This document shows, piece by piece, positions 1 through 8,571 of a stretch of DNA of 64,000 nucleotides. Each line of letters opens with the position of its first letter. The first letter of the stretch is position 1. This DNA comes from CAVRQM01 sp963756975 (lineage in GTDB: Bacteria; Pseudomonadota; Alphaproteobacteria; Acetobacterales; Acetobacteraceae): positions 434,001 through 498,000 of the forward strand of contig CAVWPS010000002.1 of the NCBI GenBank assembly GCA_963756975.1, given 5' to 3'. The translations under genes were made by a program, and so were the position numbers. The notes below the pieces were generated by a model that searched no databases, was not told the origin of the DNA, and worked only from the letters and a program-made list of their open reading frames with translations.

Positions 1-2
1 CG

Positions 3-572
3 CTGATGCTGGCGGGCACCGGGTTCGCGGCGCTGCAGATCGCTCTGCTGGCCGCGACCCTGGCGTTGCTCGCGTCCGGGGCGATGTCGGTCGACGAGGC
101 CTATGCCGGCATCGCCTGGCCGAGGCTGTTCACCGTCGCCGGGCTGCTGCCGCTGATCGGCGCGATGCACGCGGGCGGGATCGAGCCTCAGCTCGTCGAT
201 GGCCTCGTCGCGTCGATGCAGGGCGTCCCGGGCTGGATCGCGGTCGCCCGCGCGCTCGCGGCGGCGCTGCTGATCGCGGGCGCGATCGGCGCAATCCCGG
301 CCGCGCTGGTCCTGGCACCGATCGCGGTCGAGGCGGGCGCGCGGATCGGGGCGGCCGACCCGCTGCTGATCGCGGTCGCCCTCGGCACCGCCGCCCTGAT
401 GGCGCCGTGGTCCGAAGCGCGCGAGGGTCTGGCGAGAGCCGGGATGCGGTTCGGCGTCACGCTGCGGCCGGCCGTGCCGTTGCTGATCCTGATCCTGGTC
501 GCCGGCCCGCCGCTGATCCTGTGGCTGGCACCCTGGCCGATGACCGCGCCCGCCCCGGTAAGCCCGCGATGA
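3..572 (+). CDS. SLC13/DASS-type transporter, C-terminal part (cut by window edge)
   Basis: The frame is open to the left edge, so only the last ~190 residues are visible. They form several hydrophobic segments of typical membrane-transporter composition. A stretch reading EAYAGIAW followed by LFTVAGLLPLIGAM resembles the helix-and-loop region of SLC13 (divalent anion:Na+ symporter) permeases, where an 'I-W...G..PLG.AM' pattern recurs. It would be an inner-membrane carrier for dicarboxylates, sulfate or similar anions; the substrate cannot be told from this half. The stop overlaps the next start in an ATGA, so the two genes are probably translationally coupled. The family call rests on pattern memory, and other ion-transporter superfamily members remain possible. 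Confidence 0.6.
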   Translation: MMLAGTGFAALQIALLAATLALLASGAMSVDEAYAGIAWPRLFTVAGLLPLIGAMHAGGIEPQLVDGLVASMQGVPGWIAVARALAAALLIAGAIGAIPAALVLAPIAVEAGARIGAADPLLIAVALGTAALMAPWSEAREGLARAGMRFGVTLRPAVPLLILILVAGPPLILWLAPWPMTAPAPVSPR

Positions 573-1120
573 GCGGATTTCGCCGGGCGATGCAACGGTT
601 GCGGCTGCGCGCCGTCGCGTCGCTTGAAACAGCCTCGGAGACTCGGGCCGCATCCGACCCGCTGGACGCGGCACCGCTCGATGTGCTGGCCGGCAAGATC
701 CTGTTCGCCCATCTGCGCAATCGCCAGCAGATGCTGGGTCCGCCGCCGACCGCGTTCGGTCAGCTCGACGAGGGTCAGACCGAATTGCTGATCCGCGCCG
801 CGATTTCGGCCGCCTACGCCGACGGCAGCCTGACCGACGCCGAGGAGCGCCAGTTGCGCGGCGCGCTGTCGGCCAGCGCGCTGCACGCGAGCGGGCGCAA
901 CTTCGTCGATGACGCGATCCGGTCGCCCGTCCCGCTGGAGATGCTGCTGCGGGAGGTGCGCGACGTCCACGTCGCCTCCCTGTTCTACGCGGCCTCGCTG
1001 CTCGCGATCGACAAGCACGACGACGTCAACCGCGCCTACCTGCTGTATCTCGCGCGACGCCTGTCATTGCCCGACGACGTGCTGGAGCGCCTGCACAGCC
1101 AGCACGGGTTCGCCGCTTGA
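569..1120 (+). CDS. DUF533 / TerB-like (YebE-type) protein
   Basis: 183 residues. I chose the ATG that overlaps the upstream stop (ATGA) rather than an earlier in-frame start inside the transporter gene. The first ~60 residues are low in conservation. The rest is an all-alpha TerB-like domain with the DUF533 pattern: LLIRAAISAAYADG, then L-x-D-A-E-E, and a C-terminal FYAASLLAID followed by A-Y-L-L-Y-L-A. YebE-type proteins are of unknown function, although TerB-like folds are associated with membranes and metal or tellurite stress. No signal peptide or membrane segment is visible. It sits in a two-gene unit with the transporter and is convergent with the CBS gene, 3 bases away. Confidence 0.7.
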   Translation: MSGFRRAMQRLRLRAVASLETASETRAASDPLDAAPLDVLAGKILFAHLRNRQQMLGPPPTAFGQLDEGQTELLIRAAISAAYADGSLTDAEERQLRGALSASALHASGRNFVDDAIRSPVPLEMLLREVRDVHVASLFYAASLLAIDKHDDVNRAYLLYLARRLSLPDDVLERLHSQHGFAA

Positions 1121-1123
1121 GCG

Positions 1124-1549
1124 TCAGTTGCTGGCGTCGGCCATCTCGCGCACCGCCTGCTGGATGGTGCCGTTGTCGAGCAGCAATTTTCGGGACAGAT
1201 CGGACAGCGTGACCAGCCCGATCATGGTTCCGTCCGCGTCGAGCACCGGCAGGCGGCGGATATTCCGCGCCCCCATCAGGTTGAGCGCGGTCGCGACGGA
1301 GTCTTCCTGACGGCACGAAAACAGCGTGGTCGACATCACGTCGCCGACCTTGGTCTCGGTGGCACCCAGCGCGTTGGCGACGACCCGGAACAGAATGTCG
1401 CGGTCGGTCAGGATGCCCTGCAGGTTCTGCGCCGTGCCCACCGGCAGCGCGCCGACGCTGAGGTCGCCCATCAGCGCCGCCGCGTCGCAGACCGAGGCGT
1501 CGGCCTCGATGAACTCGATGTCGCGCGTCATCACCGCGCCCACGTTCAT
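1124..1549 (-). CDS. CBS-domain pair protein
   Basis: 141 residues made almost wholly of two CBS motifs in tandem, roughly residues 8-60 and 72-125. The repeats show the usual V-x-D-V-M-T/S start (GAVMTRDI, VGDVMSTT) and GILTDRDI / GLVTLSDL ends. CBS pairs bind adenosine nucleotides and act as energy or ligand sensors; stand-alone ones like this are soluble and usually of unknown target. It lies 10 bases downstream of alanine dehydrogenase on the same strand, so the two are likely co-transcribed. That could hint at a link to redox or nitrogen state, but this is only context. Confidence 0.85.
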   Translation of the reverse strand: MNVGAVMTRDIEFIEADASVCDAAALMGDLSVGALPVGTAQNLQGILTDRDILFRVVANALGATETKVGDVMSTTLFSCRQEDSVATALNLMGARNIRRLPVLDADGTMIGLVTLSDLSRKLLLDNGTIQQAVREMADASN

Positions 1550-1559
1550 CCGCCCCGCC

Positions 1560-2672
1560 TCACCCAGCGAGGTCCGGCTCGGCGTATGTCAGCCCGAGCG
1601 CCTCGGCGACCGGCCGGTTGGTCAGCCGCCCGGCGCAGATGTTCAGCCCCGCGCGCAGCCCCGGCGTCTTGTCCACCGCCTCGCGCCAGCCGAGCTTGGC
1701 AAGCCTGCGCGCGAACGGCAGCGTCGCGTTGCCGAGCGCGCGGGTCGACGTGCCGGGCACCGCGCCCGGCATGTTGGCCACACAGTAATGGACGACGCCG
1801 TCGACCACGTAGGTCGGATCGTCGTGGGTGGTCGCGTGGCTCGTCTCGAAACAGCCGCCCTGGTCGATCGCGATGTCGACCAGGACCGAGCCCGGACGCA
1901 TCCGCGAGACCATGTCGCGGGTGACCAGTTTCGGCGCCGCCGCACCGGGGATCAGCACCGCCCCGATCACGAGGTCCGCGTCGTGGACCAGCGCCTCGAT
2001 CATCTCGGAGGTCGCGAACGCGGTCTTGATGCGCGGGCCGAACTGCGTGTCCAGATCGGTCAGCCGCTCGATCGAGCGGTCCACGACCGTGACATCGGCC
2101 CCGAGGCCGGCCGCCATGCGCGCGGCATTGCTGCCCGACACGCCCCCGCCGAGCACGACGACCTTCGCCGGCAGCACGCCCGGCACGCCGCCGAGCAGCA
2201 ATCCGGCCCCGCCCGCGTGCTTTTGCAGCGACGCGGCACCGACCTGGATCGCCATCCGCCCGGCGATCTCGCTCATCGGGGCCAGCAGCGGCAAATGCCC
2301 GGCCGCGTCGGTCACCGTCTCGTAGGCGATCGCGACGCAACCGCTGTCCAGCAGAAGCCGCGTCTGCTCGGAATCCGCGGCGAGGTGCAGGTAGGTGAAC
2401 AGCACCTGACCCGGCCGCAACGCCCGGCACTCGTCCGGCTGCGGTTCCTTCACCTTGACCACCATTTCGGCGGCAGTGAAAATCTCGGCGGCCGACGCGA
2501 CGATCCTGCCGCCCGCGGCCACGTATTGCGCGTCGGCGAACCCGGCACCGTCGCCGAGCCCGGCCTGGATCAGGATGTCGTGCCCATCCTCCTTGAGGTC
2601 GCGCACGGCGGCCGGGGTCAACCCGGCGCGGTATTCATGCCGCTTGATCTCACGCGGAACGCCGATCAGCAT
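1560..2672 (-). CDS. ald: Alanine dehydrogenase
   Basis: 370 residues, normal full length. It catalyses reversible NAD-dependent deamination of L-alanine to pyruvate and ammonia in the cytoplasm. The family's functional residues fall at their standard positions: Arg15 in EYRAGLTP, Lys75 in VKVKEP, His96 in TYLHL and Asp270 in DIAID. The Rossmann nucleotide-binding loop GGGVSG is at 175-180. The N-terminal MLIGVPREIK is the canonical AlaDH start. It leads a short minus-strand unit with the CBS protein downstream and has DUF1488 just upstream (4-base gap), so DUF1488, ald and CBS may be one transcript. Confidence 0.96.
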   Translation of the reverse strand: MLIGVPREIKRHEYRAGLTPAAVRDLKEDGHDILIQAGLGDGAGFADAQYVAAGGRIVASAAEIFTAAEMVVKVKEPQPDECRALRPGQVLFTYLHLAADSEQTRLLLDSGCVAIAYETVTDAAGHLPLLAPMSEIAGRMAIQVGAASLQKHAGGAGLLLGGVPGVLPAKVVVLGGGVSGSNAARMAAGLGADVTVVDRSIERLTDLDTQFGPRIKTAFATSEMIEALVHDADLVIGAVLIPGAAAPKLVTRDMVSRMRPGSVLVDIAIDQGGCFETSHATTHDDPTYVVDGVVHYCVANMPGAVPGTSTRALGNATLPFARRLAKLGWREAVDKTPGLRAGLNICAGRLTNRPVAEALGLTYAEPDLAG

Positions 2673-2676
2673 CGCG

Positions 2677-3006
2677 CTACGCGTCGGCGGGACGGGTCGG
2701 CGTGCGCGCGGAACTGCCGAACACCGGCACGCCGAACACCGGCGGCACCTTGCGCAGATCGGTCGCGGTCAACGACAGCGGACCCGAGAAACCGGGCGGC
2801 ATCGTCTCCGATTTCAGCGCGGCGGCGGTGTCGATCAGCGTGCGAAACCGGTCGAAGGATTTCCGCCGCTCGGCCGCCGTCGACGGACCGGTCAGGCCGG
2901 ACACCGCGTCGAGGGCGTCGTCGGTGACGCGGCAGGAAATCCGCCGCATTCCGACGCGAACCTCGAACCGGACGTTGGAGTTGGAGGGGGAATCGGAGGC
3001 GCTCAC
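2677..3006 (-). CDS. DUF1488 family protein
   Basis: 109 residues starting with GTG, whose last three bases form the stop of the upstream small gene (GTGA overlap). The DUF1488 pattern is visible as RFEVRVG...ISCRVTDDALDAV, then a helical E-R-R-K-S-F-D-R-F-R-x-L-I segment. Function is unknown; members are small soluble proteins. The 3' end lies 4 bases before alanine dehydrogenase. The proline-rich last ~25 residues look unstructured. Confidence 0.75.
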   Translation of the reverse strand: MSASDSPSNSNVRFEVRVGMRRISCRVTDDALDAVSGLTGPSTAAERRKSFDRFRTLIDTAAALKSETMPPGFSGPLSLTATDLRKVPPVFGVPVFGSSARTPTRPADA

Positions 3007-3143
3007 CGCGCCTTCTTCGCGTCGGTCGACGCGGGCTTGGCCTGGCTCACGACGGAGCGGCCGCTGTCGGCCTGCGCCACCGGCTTCTTGGCGGCTTTCG
3101 GCTTCTTGATCTCACGATTGCCGCGCTGCTCGCCCTTGGGCAT
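3003..3143 (-). CDS. Small basic Lys/Ala-rich protein (46 aa)
   Basis: A 46-codon gene read as MPKGEQRGNREIKKPK followed by an Ala/Lys/Ser-rich tail ending TDAKKAR. Small proteins with this MPKGEQR-N-R-E start are common in alphaproteobacterial genomes, and none has an assigned role that I know. The strong positive charge suggests nucleic-acid or ribosome association, which is inference. Its TGA overlaps the GTG of the DUF1488 gene, a strong sign that it is translated. It is likely the first gene of the DUF1488-ald-CBS unit. Confidence 0.7.
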   Translation of the reverse strand: MPKGEQRGNREIKKPKAAKKPVAQADSGRSVVSQAKPASTDAKKAR

Positions 3144-3230
3144 CGGTTTCTTCCTTGGGCGATAATGCGCCAGCCCGTAATTAGAGCGTGCGCGCGCGGA
3201 ATGACAAGCCGCGCGCGCGGGCCGCTCCGC

Positions 3231-4187
3231 TCAGACCTTCGCGAGAGCCAGCAACGCCGCGTTCACCTCGTCCTTGCTCGTGATCGGCAGCGCGTGCGAG
3301 CCGCCCTGGATCACCACCAGGGTCCCGTTCGGCACCAGCTTGGCCGACAACGCGGCCGAGTTGGCGATCGGCACGATCTGATCGTCGTCGCCGTGAAGGA
3401 TCAGCGTCGGCACCGTCATCTTCTTCAGATCCTCGGTGAACACCGTCTCCGAGAACGCTTTGACGCACGCGTATTCGCCGGCGAGCCCGCCCATCATCCC
3501 CTGCCGCCAGAAATCGTCGCGCATGCCCTTGGTGACCGTGTTGCCGGGCCGGTTCGCACCGAAGAACGGTGCCGTCAGATCCTGCCAAAACTGCGAGCGG
3601 CCGGCCAGCAGAGCCGCGCGGATGCCGTCGAACACCGACATCGGCAGGCCGCCCGGATTGGCGTCGGTCTTGAGCATCGTCGGCGGCACGCCGCTGATGA
3701 TCGCGATATGCTTCAGCCGGTCGACGCCGTGCCGGCCGACGTAGCGGGACACGTCGCCGCCGCCCATCGAGTGGCCGACGATGGTCACGTCGTGCAGGTC
3801 CAGCGTCGCGATCAGCGTCGCGATATCGTCGGCGAACGTGTCCATGTCGTTGCCGGTGAACGGCTGGCTGGACCGGCCATGGCCCCGCCGGTCGAACGCG
3901 ACGCAGCGGAAACCCTGCTGGGCGAAGAACATCATCTGCCCGTCCCAGGCGTCCGAGCTCAGCGGCCAGCCGTGGCTGAACAGCATCACCGGGCCGGCGC
4001 CCCAATCCTTATAGTAGATGAGCGTGCCGTCGTTCATCGTGACGTGCGTGGCGGTGCGCGTCCCGGCCGTCACCGGCGCGGCATCGGCGGCGCGCGCGGG
4101 TGCCGGGGCCAGGGTGGCCGCCGCCGCCGCGACGCCGAGCCCGCCGAGCAGCAAGCCGCGCCGGGACGCTTCGTTGACGTCTGTCAT
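3231..4187 (-). CDS. Tat-exported alpha/beta hydrolase, non-haem haloperoxidase/esterase type
   Basis: 318 residues from the ATG at 4187, preceded by a good GGAGGA ribosome site; an in-frame ATG 20 codons upstream lacks one. The N-terminus has a twin-arginine start (ASRRGLLLGG) and an Ala-rich hydrophobic stretch ending near ARA, so a folded periplasmic product is expected. The mature part is a classic alpha/beta hydrolase. The nucleophile Ser140 lies in GHSMGGG, the acid in HGDDDQ and the histidine in GGSHALP. GHSMGGGDVSRY is typical of the cofactor-free haloperoxidase and arylesterase branch. It diverges from the SPL-like gene, with 127 bases between. Confidence 0.88.
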   Translation of the reverse strand: MTDVNEASRRGLLLGGLGVAAAAATLAPAPARAADAAPVTAGTRTATHVTMNDGTLIYYKDWGAGPVMLFSHGWPLSSDAWDGQMMFFAQQGFRCVAFDRRGHGRSSQPFTGNDMDTFADDIATLIATLDLHDVTIVGHSMGGGDVSRYVGRHGVDRLKHIAIISGVPPTMLKTDANPGGLPMSVFDGIRAALLAGRSQFWQDLTAPFFGANRPGNTVTKGMRDDFWRQGMMGGLAGEYACVKAFSETVFTEDLKKMTVPTLILHGDDDQIVPIANSAALSAKLVPNGTLVVIQGGSHALPITSKDEVNAALLALAKV

Positions 4188-4314
4188 GGTCGTCTCCTCC
4201 GTGGTGAAGCCGCCGTTCTGGCGGCGGCCTCGATTGATTGCCAACAATTCTGTTGCGGGTCATTCAACGGTCGCGTGATTGGCGCTTCGGCGCTGGCGAC
4301 CGACATCGAAGCCC

Positions 4315-5358
4315 ATGTCCGGTCCCTGGATTCCCAAGCGCGTCCTGGTCACGCCGTCCGCCCTGGCGTGGCCGGAAGGCGCGGCGATGGTGGAGCGCGC
4401 CGCCGCGCTCGGCTCCGCGATCGTGCGCCTGCCGGCCGACCGGCTGTCCGGCCTGCCGGACGCGTATCGCGACGCCAAGACGACGCTGGCCGTGGTCACC
4501 GCGAGCCCGAGCCGCCGCCGGTTGCAGCCGATCCCACCCTCGGCCGACTGGCGGTTCGACCTCGCCGAGGGCTGCCCGGCGCATTGCTCGTATTGCTACC
4601 TCGCCGGCTCGCTCGCGGGTCCGCCGATCATTCGCGCGTACGCGAACCTGCCCGAAATCCTGGCCGAACTCCCGGCGGCGGTCGGCCAGGGAAAGGTCAC
4701 GTCCGTCTCCGAGGCGCGCGCGGCGGAGGGGACCACGTTCGAGTGCTCCTGCTACACCGACCCGCTCTCGCTCGAACACCTGACCGGCGACCTCGCCGCA
4801 TGCATCACCCATTTCGGCGCGTGGGACGCGCCGGTCCAGCTCCGCTTCACGACGAAATTCGACGCGGTGGAGCCGCTGCTCGGCCTCGCCCACAACCGCA
4901 AGACGAGGGTGCGCTTTTCGGTCAACGCGCGCGCGGCCGAGCGGCACGAGGGCGGTGCGCCGCGCGTTGCACGCCGCCTTGCCGCACTGCGGGCGATGGC
5001 CGCTGCCGGCTACCCGGTCGGCCTCACGGTCGCGCCGATCCTGCGCGTGCCGGGCTGGGCGGACGAATACGACCGCCTGTTCGCCGACGTCGCCGACGCG
5101 CTCGACGGGATTGCCGACGTCGACCTCACCGCCGAACTCATCACGCACCGCTTCACGCCGAAATCGAAGGACGTGCTGACCGGCTGGTATCCCGGCAGCA
5201 AGCTCGAAATGGACGAGGCGGTCCGGTCGCGGAAGATGACCAAGTTCGGCTCGACCAAATGGGTGTTCCCGAAGGAACACATGACCGAAATGCGCGCCTC
5301 GATCGAAGCGTCTCTCGCGCGCCGGTTGCCACGCGCGAGAGCGCTTTATTGGACCTGA
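4315..5358 (+). CDS. splB: Spore photoproduct lyase-like radical SAM protein
   Basis: 347 residues from the ATG at 4315; the reading frame is open slightly further upstream without a better start. The radical SAM cluster motif is Cys87, Cys91, Cys94 (CX3CX2C, in EGCPAHCSYCY), the spacing used by spore photoproduct lyases. A later CSCYTDPLSLEHLTG and a C-terminal STKWVFP follow the same family. SPL repairs the thymine dimer spore photoproduct in Firmicutes. Non-sporulating Proteobacteria carry this SPL-family branch, whose true substrate is not settled, so DNA photolesion repair is inference. It converges on the small secreted protein gene. Confidence 0.85.
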   Translation: MSGPWIPKRVLVTPSALAWPEGAAMVERAAALGSAIVRLPADRLSGLPDAYRDAKTTLAVVTASPSRRRLQPIPPSADWRFDLAEGCPAHCSYCYLAGSLAGPPIIRAYANLPEILAELPAAVGQGKVTSVSEARAAEGTTFECSCYTDPLSLEHLTGDLAACITHFGAWDAPVQLRFTTKFDAVEPLLGLAHNRKTRVRFSVNARAAERHEGGAPRVARRLAALRAMAAAGYPVGLTVAPILRVPGWADEYDRLFADVADALDGIADVDLTAELITHRFTPKSKDVLTGWYPGSKLEMDEAVRSRKMTKFGSTKWVFPKEHMTEMRASIEASLARRLPRARALYWT

Positions 5359-5393
5359 CGCCCCGGCGAAGCGGCCTGGCGCCGGCGCTCGGA

Positions 5394-5789
5394 CTACTGG
5401 ACGTGAATGGCGACGGTACGGGTAACCTGGCCGGAAGGGTAACGGACGGAATACTTTAACGAGTCGTCGCCGTGAAAGCCTGCCTTGGGCTGGTAGATGA
5501 CGAGTGTCGCGGGAAACGTGCGGCCGTTACAGGATTTCGATCCGGTGCTGCCGGTCCCGGCGACCGCCGTTCCGTCTCGGGTCGTTACCGATCCGTTCTT
5601 GGGTGGGTCGACCACGACGAGTGTCGGAAGGGCGGTCGCACTGCAGCGGCCATCCCAACCCGAGGTATGCGAACCGATCTGAACCGGCTGCCCGGCCAGG
5701 GTCGCTGCGGTGACGTTTCGCTCGTAATCGGCCGCCCAGGCCGGCGTGGCGGCGAGGGTCAGGCAGGCCAGCAAATACCAAGCGCGCAC
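5394..5789 (-). CDS. Small secreted protein, unknown function
   Basis: 131 residues. A clear Sec signal (basic MRAW, hydrophobic core, cleavage after PAWA) leaves a ~112-residue periplasmic or extracellular domain. The mature part is Gly/Thr/Ser-rich with alternating hydrophobics and two cysteines (GRCSAT, KSCNG) that could form a disulfide. It ends with a G-x-D-S-L-K-Y-S-V-R motif, like the last strands of Ig/cadherin-like domains. I do not recognise the family. The gene stands alone, 65 bases upstream of the start of the ABC operon's terminal side, and converges on the SPL-like gene. Confidence 0.65.
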   Translation of the reverse strand: MRAWYLLACLTLAATPAWAADYERNVTAATLAGQPVQIGSHTSGWDGRCSATALPTLVVVDPPKNGSVTTRDGTAVAGTGSTGSKSCNGRTFPATLVIYQPKAGFHGDDSLKYSVRYPSGQVTRTVAIHVQ

Positions 5790-5854
5790 AGTATAAATCC
5801 CTTGTTTGTCACGGGTATTCTATACGCAAGGCGAAACCATCACGCAATGCGCGT

Positions 5855-6703
5855 TCAGTCCCGCAACGCCTCCGGCCGCCACTTCACCAGCCGGTGTTCG
5901 AGCACCGTCAGCCCCCACTCCGCCAGCAGGGCGACGCACGCGATGACGATCATGGCCGCGAACACGCCGTCGCTGTCGAACGACCCCTGTGCCGTCGCGA
6001 TCAGCAGGCCCATGCCGCGATGGGCACCCAGGAACTCGCCGACGATGGCACCGATCAGCGCGAAACCGAAACTGACGTGCAGGCTCGCCATGATCCACGA
6101 CAGCGCCGACGGGATGACGACGTGCCGGGTGACCGCCCATGACGTGGCACCCAGCACGCGCGCGTTGGCGATGATCGCGCGGTCGGCCTCGCGCACGCCC
6201 TGGAACGCATTGCCGAACACGACGAAGAACACCATCACCACCGCGAGTGCCACCTTCGACCACAGGCCGAGCCCGAGCGAGACGATGAAGATCGAGCCGA
6301 GCACGACGCGCGGGATCGAATTGCCGAGCTTGATGTAGATCGAGAAGATGTCGGCCAGCAGGGCATTCCGCCCGAGCGCGATGCCGCACACGATGCCGAG
6401 CGCGGCCCCGATCAGAAAGCCGAGTGTCGCCTCGTACATCGTGACCCAAACCTGGAGCCACAGCGGCCCGATCGACGTGCCCTCGGTGACCCAGGTCCAC
6501 AACCGGCCGGCGATCCCGGTCGGCTGGCCGAAGAAGAACGGATCGATCCACCCGAGCCGCACCGCGCCCTCCCAGCCGCCGAGCACGGCGACGAGGATGA
6601 CGATCTGCATCGTGAGCACGAACCGCCTTCGCTTGGCGGCGAGGCTCGCGGCGGTCGCCGGGCGCGCGACGGTGACCGGGACGGTGATCGTCTCCCCGCT
6701 CAT
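5855..6703 (-). CDS. ABC transporter permease, SsuC/TauC/NrtB family
   Basis: 282 residues with about six membrane helices. The EAA loop typical of BPD permeases reads EADRAIIANARVLGATSWAV, the usual contact site for the ATPase. WEGAVRLGWIDP near the N-terminus and the G-I-A-L-G-R region fit the sulfonate/nitrate/taurine branch. It is the last gene of a three-gene minus-strand operon (binding protein, ATPase, permease) and starts 10 bases after the ATPase stop. The substrate is not determined; aliphatic sulfonates or pyrimidine precursors are family options. Confidence 0.92.
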   Translation of the reverse strand: MSGETITVPVTVARPATAASLAAKRRRFVLTMQIVILVAVLGGWEGAVRLGWIDPFFFGQPTGIAGRLWTWVTEGTSIGPLWLQVWVTMYEATLGFLIGAALGIVCGIALGRNALLADIFSIYIKLGNSIPRVVLGSIFIVSLGLGLWSKVALAVVMVFFVVFGNAFQGVREADRAIIANARVLGATSWAVTRHVVIPSALSWIMASLHVSFGFALIGAIVGEFLGAHRGMGLLIATAQGSFDSDGVFAAMIVIACVALLAEWGLTVLEHRLVKWRPEALRD

Positions 6704-6713
6704 GCCGCTGTCC

Positions 6714-7511
6714 TCATGCCGGCACCATCGCCCGCGCGCGCATGACCTCCTCGCGCAACTCGTCCGACAACCGGCGCGCGATTTCGATGAAGCGGGGATC
6801 GTAGCGCAACTCCGCGACCGATCGCGGACGCGGGATGTCGATGACGTGGACCGACTTCACCCGCGCCGGGCGCGCGGTCAGCACGGCGACCCGGTCGGCC
6901 AGCAGGATCGCCTCGTCCAGATCGTGGGTCACGAACAGCACGGCGGCGCGGTTCGCCTCCCACAGGCCGAGCAGCTCCTCCTGCATCAGCTCGCGCGTCT
7001 GCACGTCGAGGGCGGAGAACGGCTCGTCCATCAGCAGCACTTCGGGGCCGTTGATGAACGTCTGCGCCAGCGCCACCCGCTTCCGCATCCCGCCCGAAAG
7101 CTGGTGCGGATACGCGCGCTCGAACGCCGACAACCCGACGCGGCCGAGCCAGTCGCGCGCGCGCACCGCCGCGCCACCCGCCGCCTCGCCGCGAAAGCGC
7201 GGCCCCGCGACGACATTGCCGAGCACGTTGCGCCACGGGAACAGCGCGTCCTGCTGGAACACGAAGCCGACGCGGCGGTCGACGCCCGCGACCGGCCGCC
7301 CGAACAATTCGACCGTTCCCGCCTGCGGCCTCGCGAGCCCGGCGACGAGGCCGAGCGTCGTGCTTTTGCCGCAACCGGTCGGCCCGACGATCGCGCAGAA
7401 CTCTCCCGGCGCGATGTCGAGATCGAAATCCTCGAGCGCGGAAATCGTGCCGCCGTCCGCGGTCGCGAACCGGCGCGCGACGTCCGCAAGCCGGACAGCG
7501 GGCTCGGTCAC
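6714..7511 (-). CDS. ABC transporter ATP-binding protein, SsuB/TauB/NrtD family
   Basis: 265 residues from a GTG that overlaps the stop of the binding-protein gene (GTGA). Walker A is GPTGCGKST, the Q-loop is FQQDALFPW, the signature is LSGGMRKR, Walker B is VLLMDEP and the switch histidine is in VTHD. It powers uptake through the permease encoded just downstream. The long frame open upstream of this GTG is an antisense-frame artefact over the binding-protein gene, so I used the coupled start. Complete and intact. Confidence 0.94.
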   Translation of the reverse strand: MTEPAVRLADVARRFATADGGTISALEDFDLDIAPGEFCAIVGPTGCGKSTTLGLVAGLARPQAGTVELFGRPVAGVDRRVGFVFQQDALFPWRNVLGNVVAGPRFRGEAAGGAAVRARDWLGRVGLSAFERAYPHQLSGGMRKRVALAQTFINGPEVLLMDEPFSALDVQTRELMQEELLGLWEANRAAVLFVTHDLDEAILLADRVAVLTARPARVKSVHVIDIPRPRSVAELRYDPRFIEIARRLSDELREEVMRARAMVPA

Positions 7512-8509
7512 GGCGTCGCCGCGACCTTCTTCACGAACTCGGTCGTGTAGGTCTGGGTCACGTCGATCGTCTTGCCCTTCAGCGCGGGGGAGAACGTCGA
7601 CAAAACCTTCAGCACCGTCGGCGGCCCGTCCTCCGGCATCATGCCGTCGGTCGTGAACATCCCTTTGCCCGCGTCGAGCGCCTTGATGTACGCGGCCTTG
7701 TCGCCGGCGTAATAGTCGGCCGGCATCTTGTCGGCGATCTCGGCCCCGGTATGCGTCGCGATGAATTTCAGCGTCCGCACGTAAGCGCGCGCGAGCTTCA
7801 GCGTGATGTCGGGGTGCTTGGCCACGTAGTCGTTCGACATGTACAGGCACGCCGCCGGATAGGTGCCGCCGAGTGCCGCGCGCGTGCCGTCCACCGTCCG
7901 CATGTCGATGAACACCTTCGCAGCCCCGGTGTTGACCAGCCGCGACACGGTCGGCTCGGTCGTCATGCCGCCCTGGATCGCGTCCTGCTTCATCGCCGCG
8001 ATGAACGTGCCGCCCGCGCCGACCGCGACCGAGGTCACGTCGCCCGGCTGCAACCCGGCGCGCACCGCCATGTACTGCGTCAGGAAGTTGGTCGACGAGC
8101 CGAGCCCGGTGACGCCGAGCGACTTGCCCTTCAGGTCGCCGAACCCGTGCACGGCGTCGGCGTATTTGGTCGCGATCAGCTCGACCTCGCCCGGCGCGCG
8201 GCTGAACTGGACGATGCTTTCGGCGTGCTTGCCCTTGCTGGCGAGGTCGATCGTGTGGTCGTAGAACCCGACCACGCCCTGCGCCTCGCCGGCGATCAGC
8301 GCGTCGGCACCCTCGACCCCGGCGGACTCGCTGTCGAGTTCGACGTCCAGGCCCTCGTCCTTGTAGTAGCCGAGCACCTCGGCCAATTTCGCGGGCAGAT
8401 AGATCTGCTTGTCGAGGCCGCCGACGTTGATCGACAGCGTTTCGGCGTGCGCGGCACCGGCGATCGTCAGACCGAGCGCGGCAACTGTTGCGAGCATTGT
8501 TCGGCGCAT
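7508..8509 (-). CDS. ABC transporter substrate-binding protein, SsuA/NMT1-like
   Basis: 333 residues starting at ATG 8509 (MRRTMLATVAALG), a Sec signal with cleavage after AHAE. The mature protein begins LSINVGG and has the SsuA/NMT1 pattern: K-L-A-E-V-L-G-Y-Y-K-D-E-G-L-D-V-E, then LGVTGLGSSTNF and a type-2 periplasmic fold. It captures the substrate of the three-gene importer in the periplasm. The same frame is open far upstream but that part overlaps the LysM gene and is not coding. A 62-base gap to the LysM gene likely holds the operon promoter. Confidence 0.92.
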   Translation of the reverse strand: MRRTMLATVAALGLTIAGAAHAETLSINVGGLDKQIYLPAKLAEVLGYYKDEGLDVELDSESAGVEGADALIAGEAQGVVGFYDHTIDLASKGKHAESIVQFSRAPGEVELIATKYADAVHGFGDLKGKSLGVTGLGSSTNFLTQYMAVRAGLQPGDVTSVAVGAGGTFIAAMKQDAIQGGMTTEPTVSRLVNTGAAKVFIDMRTVDGTRAALGGTYPAACLYMSNDYVAKHPDITLKLARAYVRTLKFIATHTGAEIADKMPADYYAGDKAAYIKALDAGKGMFTTDGMMPEDGPPTVLKVLSTFSPALKGKTIDVTQTYTTEFVKKVAATP

Positions 8510-8571
8510 CGTATTTTCCCCCAATCCGGCCGGCCCGTTTTCCCGGCGCTTGGCCGACGCTAGCACGACCG

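Noticed and set aside
1326..2927. Large plus-strand open frame opposite alanine dehydrogenase
   Set aside because: It is the antisense shadow of ald and the CBS gene, with arginine/histidine-rich nonsense and no domain.
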